From positions 1,054,001-1,118,000 of the forward strand of contig NZ_CP047897.1 of the NCBI RefSeq assembly GCF_009913235.1: a stretch of 64,000 nucleotides of DNA. Direction: 5' to 3'. The notes under the pieces are model-generated. The model saw only the letters and a program-made list of their open reading frames with translations. It had not been told where the DNA came from and did not search any database. This stretch comes from Nibribacter ruber. Lineage in GTDB: Bacteria; Bacteroidota; Bacteroidia; Cytophagales; Hymenobacteraceae. Of the stretch, positions 44,622 through 52,935 are shown piece by piece (within the stretch, counting starts at the first letter, position 1; each line of letters starts with the position of its first letter). The position numbers and the translations under genes were made by a program.

Positions 44622-45305
44622 CTATTTCTTTTGCAGGAGTTGTACCAACTGGTGGGCGGCTTCTTCAGAGGAGGCCGGGTTCTGGCCCGTGATCAGGAGA
44701 CCGTCTTTCACCACATGCACGGCCCAGTCTTCTTTCTTGGAATAGGTGCCGCCTTTGACTTTCAATTCGTCTTCCAGAAGATACGGCACTACATCCGTAA
44801 GGCCCACGGCTTCTTCTTCTGTGTTGGTAAAGCCCGTCACGTTTTTGCCTTTCACCAAGGGATCGCCGTTCTCATCTTTGGCATTGAGCAGGACGGCAGG
44901 CGCATGACAAACGGCCACTACCGGCTTCTTGCTCTTCCAGAGGCTTTCTATCAGCTGGATGGAGTCCTGGTTCTTGTAAAGGTCCCAGAGCGGACCATGC
45001 CCACCGGGGAAAAACACGGCATCATACTGTTCTGCCTTCACTTGATGGAGCGGCGTTGTGGCTGCCAGTTCCTCCTGAAGTTCTTTGTCTTCCTTGAACC
45101 GCTTGGTGGCCTCTGTTTGGTTTTCGGGCGCGTCGCTTTTAGGGTCAATGGGCGGCTGTCCTCCCTTGGGAGAGGCTAAGATAATCTCTGCCCCCGCTTC
45201 TTTGAACACATAGTAAGGCGCGGCAAACTCCTCAATCCAGAATCCGGTTTTGTGGCCGGTTTCGCCCAGCTCACTGTGCGAGGTCAACACCATTAATATT
45301 TTCAT
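44622..45305 (-). CDS. DJ-1/PfpI family protein (class I glutamine amidotransferase-like, Hsp31 type)
   Basis: The 227-residue protein has the nucleophile elbow VVAVCHAPAVLLN with the catalytic Cys near residue 134, the upstream VFFPGGHGPLWDL block, and the Glu of FWIEEFAAPYYVFKEAG. This matches Hsp31-like chaperone/glyoxalase III proteins of the PfpI superfamily. A role in detoxifying methylglyoxal or in protein repair is likely but not proven. A DsbA-like gene lies 27 bp upstream on the same strand, suggesting a stress operon. Confidence 0.88.
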   Translation of the reverse strand: MKILMVLTSHSELGETGHKTGFWIEEFAAPYYVFKEAGAEIILASPKGGQPPIDPKSDAPENQTEATKRFKEDKELQEELAATTPLHQVKAEQYDAVFFPGGHGPLWDLYKNQDSIQLIESLWKSKKPVVAVCHAPAVLLNAKDENGDPLVKGKNVTGFTNTEEEAVGLTDVVPYLLEDELKVKGGTYSKKEDWAVHVVKDGLLITGQNPASSEEAAHQLVQLLQKK

Positions 45306-45332
45306 AGCTTACTTCTCTTAGGTTATAATGAT

Positions 45333-46028
45333 TTAGTCACATACGCCGTCTGGGGTGCAAGTACCGCCGGTGGATCCGTCCAAAATGGTGGGTTTTTCTT
45401 CTTCCCATACCTTTTCCAGCACTTCTTTGAACAGCTCTGTGGGTTGGGCACCTGACACGGCGTATTTGTTGTTGAACACAAAGAAAGGCACGCCGCGCAC
45501 GCCTACCTGCTGGGCTCGTACAATGTCTTGCTGCACCTCATCAGCGTACGTTTGGTTTTGCAGGGCTTCCCGCGCCTCAGCACCGTCCAAGCCTACTTCT
45601 TCGGCGAGCTTCACCAAAGTGTCTATGTTGCCCACGTCCTGACCTTGGGTGTAGTAGGCGGCAAAAAGCCTTTCTTTCATCTGGTCCTGCTTGTGACGGG
45701 TGTGGGCCAAATGAATGAGCTGGTGCGCCAAGAAGGTATTGTTGATGATAGCGTTGTCAAAGTCATACACCAAGCCCTCATCTTTGGCCATGGCCGCCAT
45801 CTGGTCGTTCATTTGCTTGCCCTGGGCGGTGGTGGTGCCTTTGCGCCTGCCCAAGTACTCGTGCACGCTCTGCCCCGGTATGGGCTTCAGGTCGGGGTCT
45901 AGTTGAAAGCTTCGCCATAGTACCTCTACTTTGTCTTTGGGAGAGAACTGCTCCAGGGCCTTCTCAAACTTGCGCTTGCCAATGTAACAGAACGGGCAAA
46001 CCACATCTGACCATATTTCTACTTTCAT
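45333..46028 (-). CDS. DsbA family oxidoreductase (FrnE-like)
   Basis: ATG at 46028 (MKVEIWSDVVCPFCYIG) gives 231 residues; a GTG 21 bp upstream is less likely. The thioredoxin-fold active site CPFC lies near residue 11, followed by the helical insertion typical of the 2-hydroxychromene isomerase/FrnE group and GVRGVPFFVFNNKYAVSGAQP with the cis-Pro. No signal peptide is present, so it acts in the cytoplasm. It ends with Cys residues (GGTCTPDGVCD). It precedes the PfpI-like gene. Confidence 0.92.
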   Translation of the reverse strand: MKVEIWSDVVCPFCYIGKRKFEKALEQFSPKDKVEVLWRSFQLDPDLKPIPGQSVHEYLGRRKGTTTAQGKQMNDQMAAMAKDEGLVYDFDNAIINNTFLAHQLIHLAHTRHKQDQMKERLFAAYYTQGQDVGNIDTLVKLAEEVGLDGAEAREALQNQTYADEVQQDIVRAQQVGVRGVPFFVFNNKYAVSGAQPTELFKEVLEKVWEEEKPTILDGSTGGTCTPDGVCD

Positions 46029-46395
46029 GCTGTTGTTTCTAGTCTTCACGTATCAGGGAGCCGGCACCTTTCATTTGGGAGCCTGCCGTTTCTAGCCCTG
46101 GCTTTAAATTTTATACTAAGTTAGGACCAGAATGTTTATTTGGGGCGGGCATTTCATGGGGTATACCAGTATGCTTTTCTATACCCACCCTCAGTTTAGG
46201 CGGGTAAACGCTCTCCTTCTCACTGCCTGCTTCTCTCAGGTCACCATAACACGTAGCTGCCAATTCTTTTGCCGTCTGAAACTTTACCGAATTAGATAAG
46301 TACAAAAGACACGGAACAGTTGCCCTTCTGGGGCAGCCTCATCCCCTTTTCAAATTGTCTTTTTGTTTTACTAAAGCCACCAGAGGAGAATACGT
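46029..46395. other. Intergenic region upstream of the Zn alcohol dehydrogenase
   Basis: The region contains an inverted repeat GGGTATA/TATACCC at 46159-46186 that might be a regulator site. A 64-residue open frame on the minus strand shows no protein character. No palindrome copy is present. Confidence 0.4.
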
Positions 46396-47550
46396 ATGTT
46401 AGCTATGAATTACCGCGGGCCCTTGCGGGTCCGGATAGATGAAAAGCCTATGCCCAAAATCCTGCACCCGCAGGATGCCATTGTGCGGGTAACCCGTTCC
46501 TGCATTTGCGGTTCAGATCTTCACTTGTACAACGGCAACGTGCCAGACACGCGGGTAGGATCCACCTTCGGCCATGAGTTCACCGGCATTGTAGAAGAAA
46601 TAGGCTCTGAGGTGACCAAGGTGAAAGTGGGCGACCACGTGCTGGTACCGTTCAACATCTCCTGTGGCCAGTGTGCTTTCTGTAAGCAGGAACTATACGG
46701 CAACTGTCATGAGTCTAACCCAGAAGCTACGGCCGTGGGCGCCATTTTTGGCTATTCTCATACGGCGGGGGGCTATGATGGAGGTCAGGCAGAATATGTG
46801 CGCGTACCCTACGCCAACGTAGGCCCAACCATCATCCCAGAGGGCATGGACCCAGATGATGCCGTGTTGCTGACAGACGTAGTACCCACCGGCTACCAGG
46901 CCGCTGAAATGGCTGGTATTCAAAAGGGTGACACTGTAGTGGTGTTCGGGGCAGGTCCCATTGGCATCATGGCCGCCAAATGCGCCTGGTTGTTTGGTGC
47001 GGGCCGTGTCATGATCATAGACAAGATTGAGTACCGCCTGGAGTTTGCCAAAAACTATTCTCAGTGCGAGGCTTACAACTATGAATCTGTGGGAGACCCG
47101 GTGCTCTTCATCAAGAAAGCCACAGACTGGATGGGCGCCGATGTGGTGATTGACGCCGTGGGCGCAGAGGCCACCGGCAACGCCATGCAAACCATCACCG
47201 GTAGAAAACTGCTTTTACAGGCTGGTTCAGCCACGGCACTGCACTGGGCTATCAACTCGGTTAAAAAAGGCGGTATCGTGTCCATTGTAGGCGTGTATGG
47301 CCCAACAGATAACCTGGTCCCCATTGGGAATGTGCTCAACAAAGGCCTGACCATCAGAGCCAACCAGGCTTCTGTGAAGCGTCTGCTGCCCAGATTGATT
47401 GAACACGTACAGGCTGGAAGAATCAACCCTAAAGGATTGATCACGCACCGCATTCCGTTAGAGGAGGTTTCTGAGGCGTACCGCATGTTCTCTCAGAAAC
47501 TGGACAACTGCATTAAGCCTATTCTTATTCCACCAAGAGCGAATGTCTAA
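46396..47550 (+). CDS. Zinc-dependent alcohol/formaldehyde dehydrogenase (MDR family)
   Basis: The 384-residue protein has the catalytic zinc motif CICGSDLH (Cys) with FGHEFTGIVEEIG. The structural zinc cluster CGQCAFCKQELYGNC lies near residue 96, and the NAD motif VVVFGAGPIGIMAA near residue 196. It resembles glutathione-independent formaldehyde dehydrogenase-like members of the medium-chain family. The true substrate is unknown. A hypothetical gene follows 13 bp downstream and is probably cotranscribed. Confidence 0.92.
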   Translation: MLAMNYRGPLRVRIDEKPMPKILHPQDAIVRVTRSCICGSDLHLYNGNVPDTRVGSTFGHEFTGIVEEIGSEVTKVKVGDHVLVPFNISCGQCAFCKQELYGNCHESNPEATAVGAIFGYSHTAGGYDGGQAEYVRVPYANVGPTIIPEGMDPDDAVLLTDVVPTGYQAAEMAGIQKGDTVVVFGAGPIGIMAAKCAWLFGAGRVMIIDKIEYRLEFAKNYSQCEAYNYESVGDPVLFIKKATDWMGADVVIDAVGAEATGNAMQTITGRKLLLQAGSATALHWAINSVKKGGIVSIVGVYGPTDNLVPIGNVLNKGLTIRANQASVKRLLPRLIEHVQAGRINPKGLITHRIPLEEVSEAYRMFSQKLDNCIKPILIPPRANV

Positions 47551-47563
47551 CGCATAACATATT

Positions 47564-48073
47564 ATGGAAAATTCAAGCAGAGATTATTCTCATATCAATG
47601 GGTGGGGCATTGACGCAGACCCTAAAAACGACCCCACGTACCCTATGAAGAAGCGCACCAATGAGGAGCACCGCGGCTACAGCTGGCAACGGCCTACACA
47701 GCAGGCTGAAACGGTAGAGGTGCTGCACTCCAATGAGCGCCCCAACCTGACGGCCGTCTTCGGGACTACGGTACCGCCTTCTGGCTTGAGTGGCATGCTG
47801 CGCCGTTACGCCTTCAAACACACCGAAAACGAGTACGCCCACTGGCTTCCTTTGCTGCTGGCTGACCGCATTAACGTGGTAGAAGGCATCATAGAAGACT
47901 TCAAAAACGGCAAAGTGCCCAATATCTTCGCGGAGAAAGGCATGAAAGCCGATTTGCAGCACGACCGCGCCGGCCTCATCAAAAAGGCGGTGATTGGTGG
48001 TTTGTTGATTGGCGGAGTGGTGGCCTTTATGGCTGGTAAAAACAGCAACAAGTCCCGTAAGCTGGACTATTAA
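47564..48073 (+). CDS. Hypothetical protein with C-terminal membrane helix
   Basis: The 169-residue protein starts with a polar region containing HINGWGIDADPKNDPTYPM, which recalls short sequence-repeat headers in other Bacteroidota proteins. A central helical part follows (YAHWLPLLLADRINVVEGIIEDF), and one membrane helix (AVIGGLLIGGVVAFMAG) is followed by a basic tail. I do not recognise a function. It is probably cotranscribed with the dehydrogenase upstream. A strong terminator follows. Confidence 0.75.
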   Translation: MENSSRDYSHINGWGIDADPKNDPTYPMKKRTNEEHRGYSWQRPTQQAETVEVLHSNERPNLTAVFGTTVPPSGLSGMLRRYAFKHTENEYAHWLPLLLADRINVVEGIIEDFKNGKVPNIFAEKGMKADLQHDRAGLIKKAVIGGLLIGGVVAFMAGKNSNKSRKLDY

Positions 48074-48091
48074 CCCATACCAATTTCATTG

Positions 48092-48132
48092 AAAGATGCC
48101 TGACTGCTTAAAGAGCAGTCAGGCATCTTTTT
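48092..48132 (+). terminator. Intrinsic terminator after the 47564 gene
   Basis: AAAGATGCCTGACTGCT and AGCAGTCAGGCATCTTT form a perfect stem with a 5-base loop, followed by a T run. It lies 18 bp past the stop codon. Confidence 0.95.
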
Positions 48133-48163
48133 TATTGGGCTTTAGGGATTTGATCCTCTTCAT

Positions 48164-49510
48164 TTATCTGAAAACGATATAAAACATCACCGTTAAAACA
48201 ATAGAAAAAAGAATGTTCAGCACCAATCCCGCCCGCATCATGTCCTTCTGGGGTACAAATCCAGAAGAGTAGACCATGGCATTAGGCGGAGTGCCTACGG
48301 GCATCATGAATCCATAGGTGGCGGCAATGGTAGCCGGGAACACCAACAGCATTGGATTGATCTGCATCTGATTGGCCATGGTATACAAAATGGGCAAAAT
48401 GAGGGCAGCACTAGCGGTATTGCTCATAAACTCTGTGAGCAAAATACTAAACAAAACAATGATCCAAAGGAAGACCAATAGCGGAACTACCGTAAGCAAG
48501 CCTGCCACTTGCCCCACCATGATGGAGCCTAAGCCGCTTTTGTCTATAATCATGCCCAAGGTTAAGCCTCCGCCAAAAAGTAACAGTACCTCCCATTGAA
48601 TACTCTTTATAATCTCCTCCCATTGCAGGCTGCCGGTAATAAACACTAAGAATATAGCAATCACGGCCACTAATGAGCTAAAGCTGTCTGTGATGCTAAA
48701 CAGAGGTGCTAAAACTCCTTCCAACATCCAGAGGGCCACAATGATGAAGAATAGGATGCCTAAGGTTTTGAGCGGTGCCCCAAGGATAGGTTTGAGTTCC
48801 ATTTCGCCTAGCCTCAGTTTTCTATCTGGCTTAAAATAAAGCGTCAACACCAATACCGTCACCGGGAAAGTCAACAGAAAGATAGGGATGCCATACAGAA
48901 GCCACTCTGAAAAAGAAATGCCCATGATGGCACCTCCAATGGCGTTTGGCGGACTTCCAATCAAAGTAGTTATTCCACCAATGTTAGCCGAATACGCAAT
49001 GCCTAGGAGCAGGAACTTTGATTCTGGCGAAGACTTTTGCTTATCTACCAACACCAGCATTCCCAGGCCCAAGGGTATCATCATGGCTGCGCTAGAAGTA
49101 TTACTCACCCACCAGGACACCAGGCCCGTGGCCAGCATCAGCAAGACTGAAGACCAGTAAAAATTGCCCTTAGAGAGTTTAATCAGCTTTTGCGCCAACA
49201 GCTTGTCTAAGGAATGCTTTGACAAGGCCCCTGCCAACACAAACCCACCCATGAAAAGAAAGATAACCGGATTGGCGAACTCCCTAAATGCGTCTTTGGG
49301 GCTGGTGAGTTGCAGATAGATGGCCAGCACTGGAATCATGAGCCCCGTTAATGGCAACGGAATAGCTTCTGTCACCCAGAGAACGGCTACCATGACCAAC
49401 AAGGCCAGCGCTTTCTGGGCCTGGGGCTCATCTACCACCGGAAAAAACAGCAGCGCACAAAACAATCCCACGGCAATCAGAAACGAGGGAACATGTATCT
49501 TCTTTTCCAT
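48164..49510 (-). CDS. DASS family (SLC13) sodium/dicarboxylate-type symporter
   Basis: The protein has 448 residues with about 11-12 membrane segments. Two DASS repeats each end in Ser-Asn-Thr type motifs: LVSWWVSNTSSAAMMIPLG and LLTEFMSNTASAALILPI. The signature PVGTPPNAMVYSSG lies near the end. Members import di- or tricarboxylates with sodium. The exact anion is not deducible. Divergent neighbours and its own intergenic region suggest a single-gene unit. Confidence 0.93.
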   Translation of the reverse strand: MEKKIHVPSFLIAVGLFCALLFFPVVDEPQAQKALALLVMVAVLWVTEAIPLPLTGLMIPVLAIYLQLTSPKDAFREFANPVIFLFMGGFVLAGALSKHSLDKLLAQKLIKLSKGNFYWSSVLLMLATGLVSWWVSNTSSAAMMIPLGLGMLVLVDKQKSSPESKFLLLGIAYSANIGGITTLIGSPPNAIGGAIMGISFSEWLLYGIPIFLLTFPVTVLVLTLYFKPDRKLRLGEMELKPILGAPLKTLGILFFIIVALWMLEGVLAPLFSITDSFSSLVAVIAIFLVFITGSLQWEEIIKSIQWEVLLLFGGGLTLGMIIDKSGLGSIMVGQVAGLLTVVPLLVFLWIIVLFSILLTEFMSNTASAALILPILYTMANQMQINPMLLVFPATIAATYGFMMPVGTPPNAMVYSSGFVPQKDMMRAGLVLNILFSIVLTVMFYIVFR

Positions 49511-49744
49511 GGCTGTTATGCAGGGCAGTATGCGCCAGATGTTGACGAAGCCACCTGGACCTCAATTCGTTAAAAATAAGAATTTCTATGAAACCACTTG
49601 TTACCGCATCCATCTTCCTACAGCAAAACGGCCGACAGTCAATAAAACCGCCAGCCGTTTCTGGTTAGAATTGGTTAAAAGAGCGAAAGGAGTTCTTGAG
49701 AAACTACACTTCCGCTCCATCCCCCAATATTTTGAAAATGAGAG

Positions 49745-50260
49745 TTAAATCACCTCCCCTTTCTCGTTCATTTTAATCTTCATCCGCCGGTCACCGTTTT
49801 CCAGCATCAGTTTATAGACTTTGGAGGTGCCTTTGCGCTCATGGAAGCTGACCAGGTACACATCTTCAGACACGCGCCAGCCAGGGTATTTGCTCAGCAA
49901 TGACTGTCCCACGGCTTTAGGCAGGATAGTGTTTTTGAACCGTTCAGCGGTGCGCAACAATCTGCCGTCACTGTCATAGGCGGCAAGAATCTTACCCTCC
50001 GGCAACTCAAAATTGACATAGTAGGTGTTGGCATCGTCTATATAGTACCGGGAGTCTTTTACATTGAATTCGGCGGCCTTGGTTTGCAACTGTTTCACTG
50101 GCGGGGCCACCTCACTAGAGTTCACAGATTCCAGGTACTTGTAATTAATGGCACCAACTTTTACTTCCGGAAAAATGACTTGTCCGTAGATAAGCCCCGG
50201 CACGCCTAACAAAAAGGTGCCTAGGATGGCCAGCACAACTATTATTTTTATGGGTTTCAT
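49745..50260 (-). CDS. Secreted PepSY-like protein
   Basis: The start at 50260 (MKPIKIIVVLAIL) gives 171 residues with a signal peptide (LLGVPGLIYGQ); the open frame runs upstream but without protein character. The mature part resembles the beta-lactamase-inhibitor/PepSY-like repeats: YYIDDANTYYVNFELPEGKILAAYDSDG then LPKAVGQSLLSKYPGWRVSEDVYLVSF. Such proteins are periplasmic and of unknown role. It is monocistronic. Confidence 0.7.
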   Translation of the reverse strand: MKPIKIIVVLAILGTFLLGVPGLIYGQVIFPEVKVGAINYKYLESVNSSEVAPPVKQLQTKAAEFNVKDSRYYIDDANTYYVNFELPEGKILAAYDSDGRLLRTAERFKNTILPKAVGQSLLSKYPGWRVSEDVYLVSFHERKGTSKVYKLMLENGDRRMKIKMNEKGEVI

Positions 50261-50933
50261 GGCAATAGAATTAAAAGGATTTGTATGACTGAATAGGTAG
50301 AATAGCCGGATGCGCGCACCCAGCCCAGGAAAGTTGAAATTCTTCTGAAGACAGACACAGAACGAAGCACTCTTCTGGATTGGGTGAGGAGGCAGGTAGC
50401 GCAGTGCGCGCGCCCAAGGCAACAACAGGAAGCCAAAAAAGCAGCGACAGGCGGTCTAGGCCAGGCACATAACTTGGATTCTGTTGTCCAGAAACTTGTA
50501 AGTAAAAATAAACCTACCAAAGGGGGCTTGGTAGAAGAACAAAGTGAGAACGGGAATTCACTGTAGGGCAACTTACAGGGTACCTACTTACAGCATTCTT
50601 ACACTCTAAGCAATAATGCCCTGTCACACATAATCTACGCAATCAACAAAGCACATCAGAACTCTTATAAATACCCACGGGACAGGGTTATAGGGTTCTG
50701 TTCACAATTCAATTTCAATCATCTGTCTACTTATCTTTTACGTATTTGGGGCAGGAGTGATTGTACTTTTCTTTAAAATATATTGGAAAAAATTGCCAGT
50801 TGTCTAGCCTTCTACCTTAGTAGGTTCACCACGAAATCCTTCTATGATATATCTTACTAGATATCAATGCGATATAAATTTCATTCTCAAAAAAGCTACT
50901 GTTTAATTAGTCACCTCTAAACTGGTAGATGAC
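50261..50933. other. Long gene-free region upstream of the PepSY-like gene
   Basis: About 670 bp without a convincing gene. The part from 50740 to 50930 is strikingly AT-rich (for example TTTCTTTAAAATATATTGG). I see no repeat array, tRNA or operator. Confidence 0.5.
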
Positions 50934-50971
50934 CGTTTTTGGCGTATTTCTGGCAAAAGAGGCCAAAAACG
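50934..50971. repeat. Dispersed 38-bp palindrome, copy 18
   Basis: Arms CGTTTTTGGCGTATTTCT and GCAAAAGAGGCCAAAAACG are imperfect. It directly abuts the dnaB terminator hairpin. Confidence 0.85.
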
Positions 50972-51008
50972 AAAAGGGCCGCTTCTTTTTTCGAAAGCGG
51001 CCCTTTTT
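50972..51008 (-). terminator. Terminator of dnaB
   Basis: AAAAGGGCCGCTT and AAGCGGCCCTTTTT pair around a T-rich loop. The stem starts 15 bp past the dnaB stop codon and can end transcription on both strands. Confidence 0.88.
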
Positions 51009-51022
51009 AGGATATTCTTTAC

Positions 51023-52594
51023 TTAGAAAGGAGGAGCGTCATCAAAACCCGATGGAGGGAAACCGCTGCCACCGTCATTCATCTTGCTGCCTAACCGTAT
51101 GGTGTTGGGTCCGCTGCCTGATGCGGGGCTGTCAAAGTCTGAAGTTGGGAAGCCACTGCCGCCATCAAACCCGGGTCCACCCCCGAAGCCGTCTTCCAGG
51201 TTTCCGAACTTAGTATACTTGCCAATGAACTTCAAGGCCACGCTGCCCACTTCCCCGTTCCGGTGCTTGGCAATAATTACCTCGCCCACACCCTGCGTTG
51301 GATTGCCCATCTCGTCCTCAGTGATGCCGTAGTATTCAGGACGGTACAGGAACAGTACCATGTCGGCATCCTGCTCAATAGAACCAGATTCACGTAAATC
51401 TGAGAGCATTGGTTTCTTGTCGCCGCCACGGGTTTCCACGGCACGGCTCAACTGTGAAAGCGCAATCACCGGCACGCTCAATTCCTTAGCTAACTGCTTC
51501 AATGCCCGCGAGATAGACGCAATTTCCTGTTCACGGTTCCCGCCACCCTTGCTGCCTTCGGCGTTGCCGCTCATGAGCTGCAGGTAGTCAATGATGATCA
51601 TCTGGATGCCATGCTGCGCTTTTAGGCGGCGGCATTTGGTACGCAACTCCCTGATGGAAAGGCCCGGCGTGTCATCAATAAAGATAGGCGCCTGGCTCAG
51701 TCTGGTGATCTTGTGGTTCAGCTGGGTCCACTCATAATCTGCCAGGTTACCCTTCTTGATTTTCTCAGAGTCCAACTCGGCCTCGGCAGAAATCAAACGA
51801 TTCACCAGCTGAATAGAGGACATCTCCAGAGAGAAAATGGCCACGCCTTTGCTAAAGTCTACGGCGGCGTTGCGCATGGCACTTACCACGAACGCCGTCT
51901 TACCCATGGCGGGACGAGCCGCCAGAATAATCAAGTCAGACTGTTGCCAGCCCGAAGTAACCCTGTCTAGGGCATTGAAACCGCTTGGTACCCCCGTCAA
52001 GCCTTCTTTCTGGCTTTTCTTGGCTTCCAGTTCCTTGATGGCTTTGTGCATCAAAGACTGCATGTCGTCAAAGTTCTTCCTAATGTTGCTCTCAGACACC
52101 TCAAACAGCTTGGCCTCTGTGCTGTCCAGCAGATCAAACACGTCGGTGGTGTCTTCATAGGCCCGTCCTAACACTTCAGAAGAGATGCTGATGAGGTCCC
52201 GTTTGATGGCCGCCTCTGTAATGATACGGGCGTGGAACTCTATGTTGGCCGCCGAGTTAACGCGGGTGGTGAGCTGGGTCACGTAGTAGGCGCCGCCCAC
52301 AAACTCCAGTTCGCCCTGTTCGCGCAGTTCTTGCGTAACCGTCAAAATATCAATGGGTTCTGATTTGTCGAAGAGGCTCAGAATGGCCTTGAATATGCGC
52401 TGGTGCGCGTCTTTGTAAAAACTTTGTGGCTTTAACAGGTCAATTACGGCCGTCAAGGCGTCTTTTTCCAGCATGAGCGCACCCAACACGGCTTCCTCCA
52501 GCTCCAAGGCCTGGGGCGGAAGCTTTCCTAAACCCGGGGACACGGTCTGCTTGGGGGTCCAAGGTGCCTTGCCTCTGGTCGCTTTCGTTTTCAT
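51023..52594 (-). CDS. dnaB: Replicative DNA helicase DnaB with SSB-like C-terminal tip
   Basis: I take the start at 52594 (MKTKATRGKAP), 14 bp after a -7 box and preceded by GGAGGAG; ATG 52603 is an alternative. The 523 residues comprise the N-terminal helical domain (LEEAVLGALMLEKDALTAVI), a linker and the RecA-like domain with Walker A ARPAMGKTAF. Walker B-like IIIDYLQLMSG and the Arg-finger region RESGSIEQDADMVLFLYRP follow. It unwinds DNA at the fork. The last 50 residues are Gly/Phe/Asp-rich and end GFDDAPPF, which resembles the acidic tip of SSB. Confidence 0.95.
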   Translation of the reverse strand: MKTKATRGKAPWTPKQTVSPGLGKLPPQALELEEAVLGALMLEKDALTAVIDLLKPQSFYKDAHQRIFKAILSLFDKSEPIDILTVTQELREQGELEFVGGAYYVTQLTTRVNSAANIEFHARIITEAAIKRDLISISSEVLGRAYEDTTDVFDLLDSTEAKLFEVSESNIRKNFDDMQSLMHKAIKELEAKKSQKEGLTGVPSGFNALDRVTSGWQQSDLIILAARPAMGKTAFVVSAMRNAAVDFSKGVAIFSLEMSSIQLVNRLISAEAELDSEKIKKGNLADYEWTQLNHKITRLSQAPIFIDDTPGLSIRELRTKCRRLKAQHGIQMIIIDYLQLMSGNAEGSKGGGNREQEIASISRALKQLAKELSVPVIALSQLSRAVETRGGDKKPMLSDLRESGSIEQDADMVLFLYRPEYYGITEDEMGNPTQGVGEVIIAKHRNGEVGSVALKFIGKYTKFGNLEDGFGGGPGFDGGSGFPTSDFDSPASGSGPNTIRLGSKMNDGGSGFPPSGFDDAPPF

Positions 52595-52608
52595 CTCCTC
52601 CATACTAG

Positions 52609-52616
52609 CAAATGTA
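52609..52616 (-). promoter_or_regulatory. Putative dnaB -7 box
   Basis: On the minus strand TACATTTG matches TAnnTTTG exactly, 14 bp before ATG 52594. It makes any start upstream of 52609 unlikely. Confidence 0.45.
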
Positions 52617-52710
52617 AGGGAAGAAAGCACGCAGGTAATCCACAGAACAGGCTCATTTATTCACAATTTCTTTTCCTGCGGCAAAAAGTAATTCTATGCC
52701 AAATGGGTGG

Positions 52711-52748
52711 CGTTTTTGGCTTATTTTCTGAAAAAAAGACCAAAAACG
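52711..52748. repeat. Dispersed 38-bp palindrome, copy 19
   Basis: Arms CGTTTTTGGCTTATTTTC and AAAAAAGACCAAAAACG flank a CTGA-type centre. It lies between the divergent dnaB and mpl promoters; the rest of this 330-bp gap holds only the two -7 boxes. Confidence 0.85.
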
Positions 52749-52906
52749 GCTGTTCCACAATTCACAAATCTTTTCCTATCGTTGACACTTTCTCTCTGTT
52801 TACTCCTTACTGGTTCCTAGTCGCAGTCTCTTGCTATCCACAAATAAGCACTTACATATCCATAAATCCGTTGGGGCGCAAGAGGTAGCGCATGTGTAGA
52901 AATTAG

Positions 52907-52914
52907 TACATTTG
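52907..52914 (+). promoter_or_regulatory. Putative mpl -7 box
   Basis: TACATTTG matches TAnnTTTG exactly and ends 21 bp before ATG 52936. The upstream in-frame ATG at 52912 lies within it and is therefore rejected as a start. Confidence 0.5.
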
Positions 52915-52935
52915 TTCTCTTTGATTTTGCAAGGC

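Noticed and set aside
46111-46305. 64-codon open frame on the minus strand
   Set aside because: No start signal, domain or compositional support; it covers a region with an inverted repeat that may be regulatory.
50740-50930. AT-rich stretch near dnaB considered as a replication origin
   Set aside because: No DnaA-box cluster (TTATCCACA type) is visible, and none of dnaA, dnaN or gidA lies nearby.
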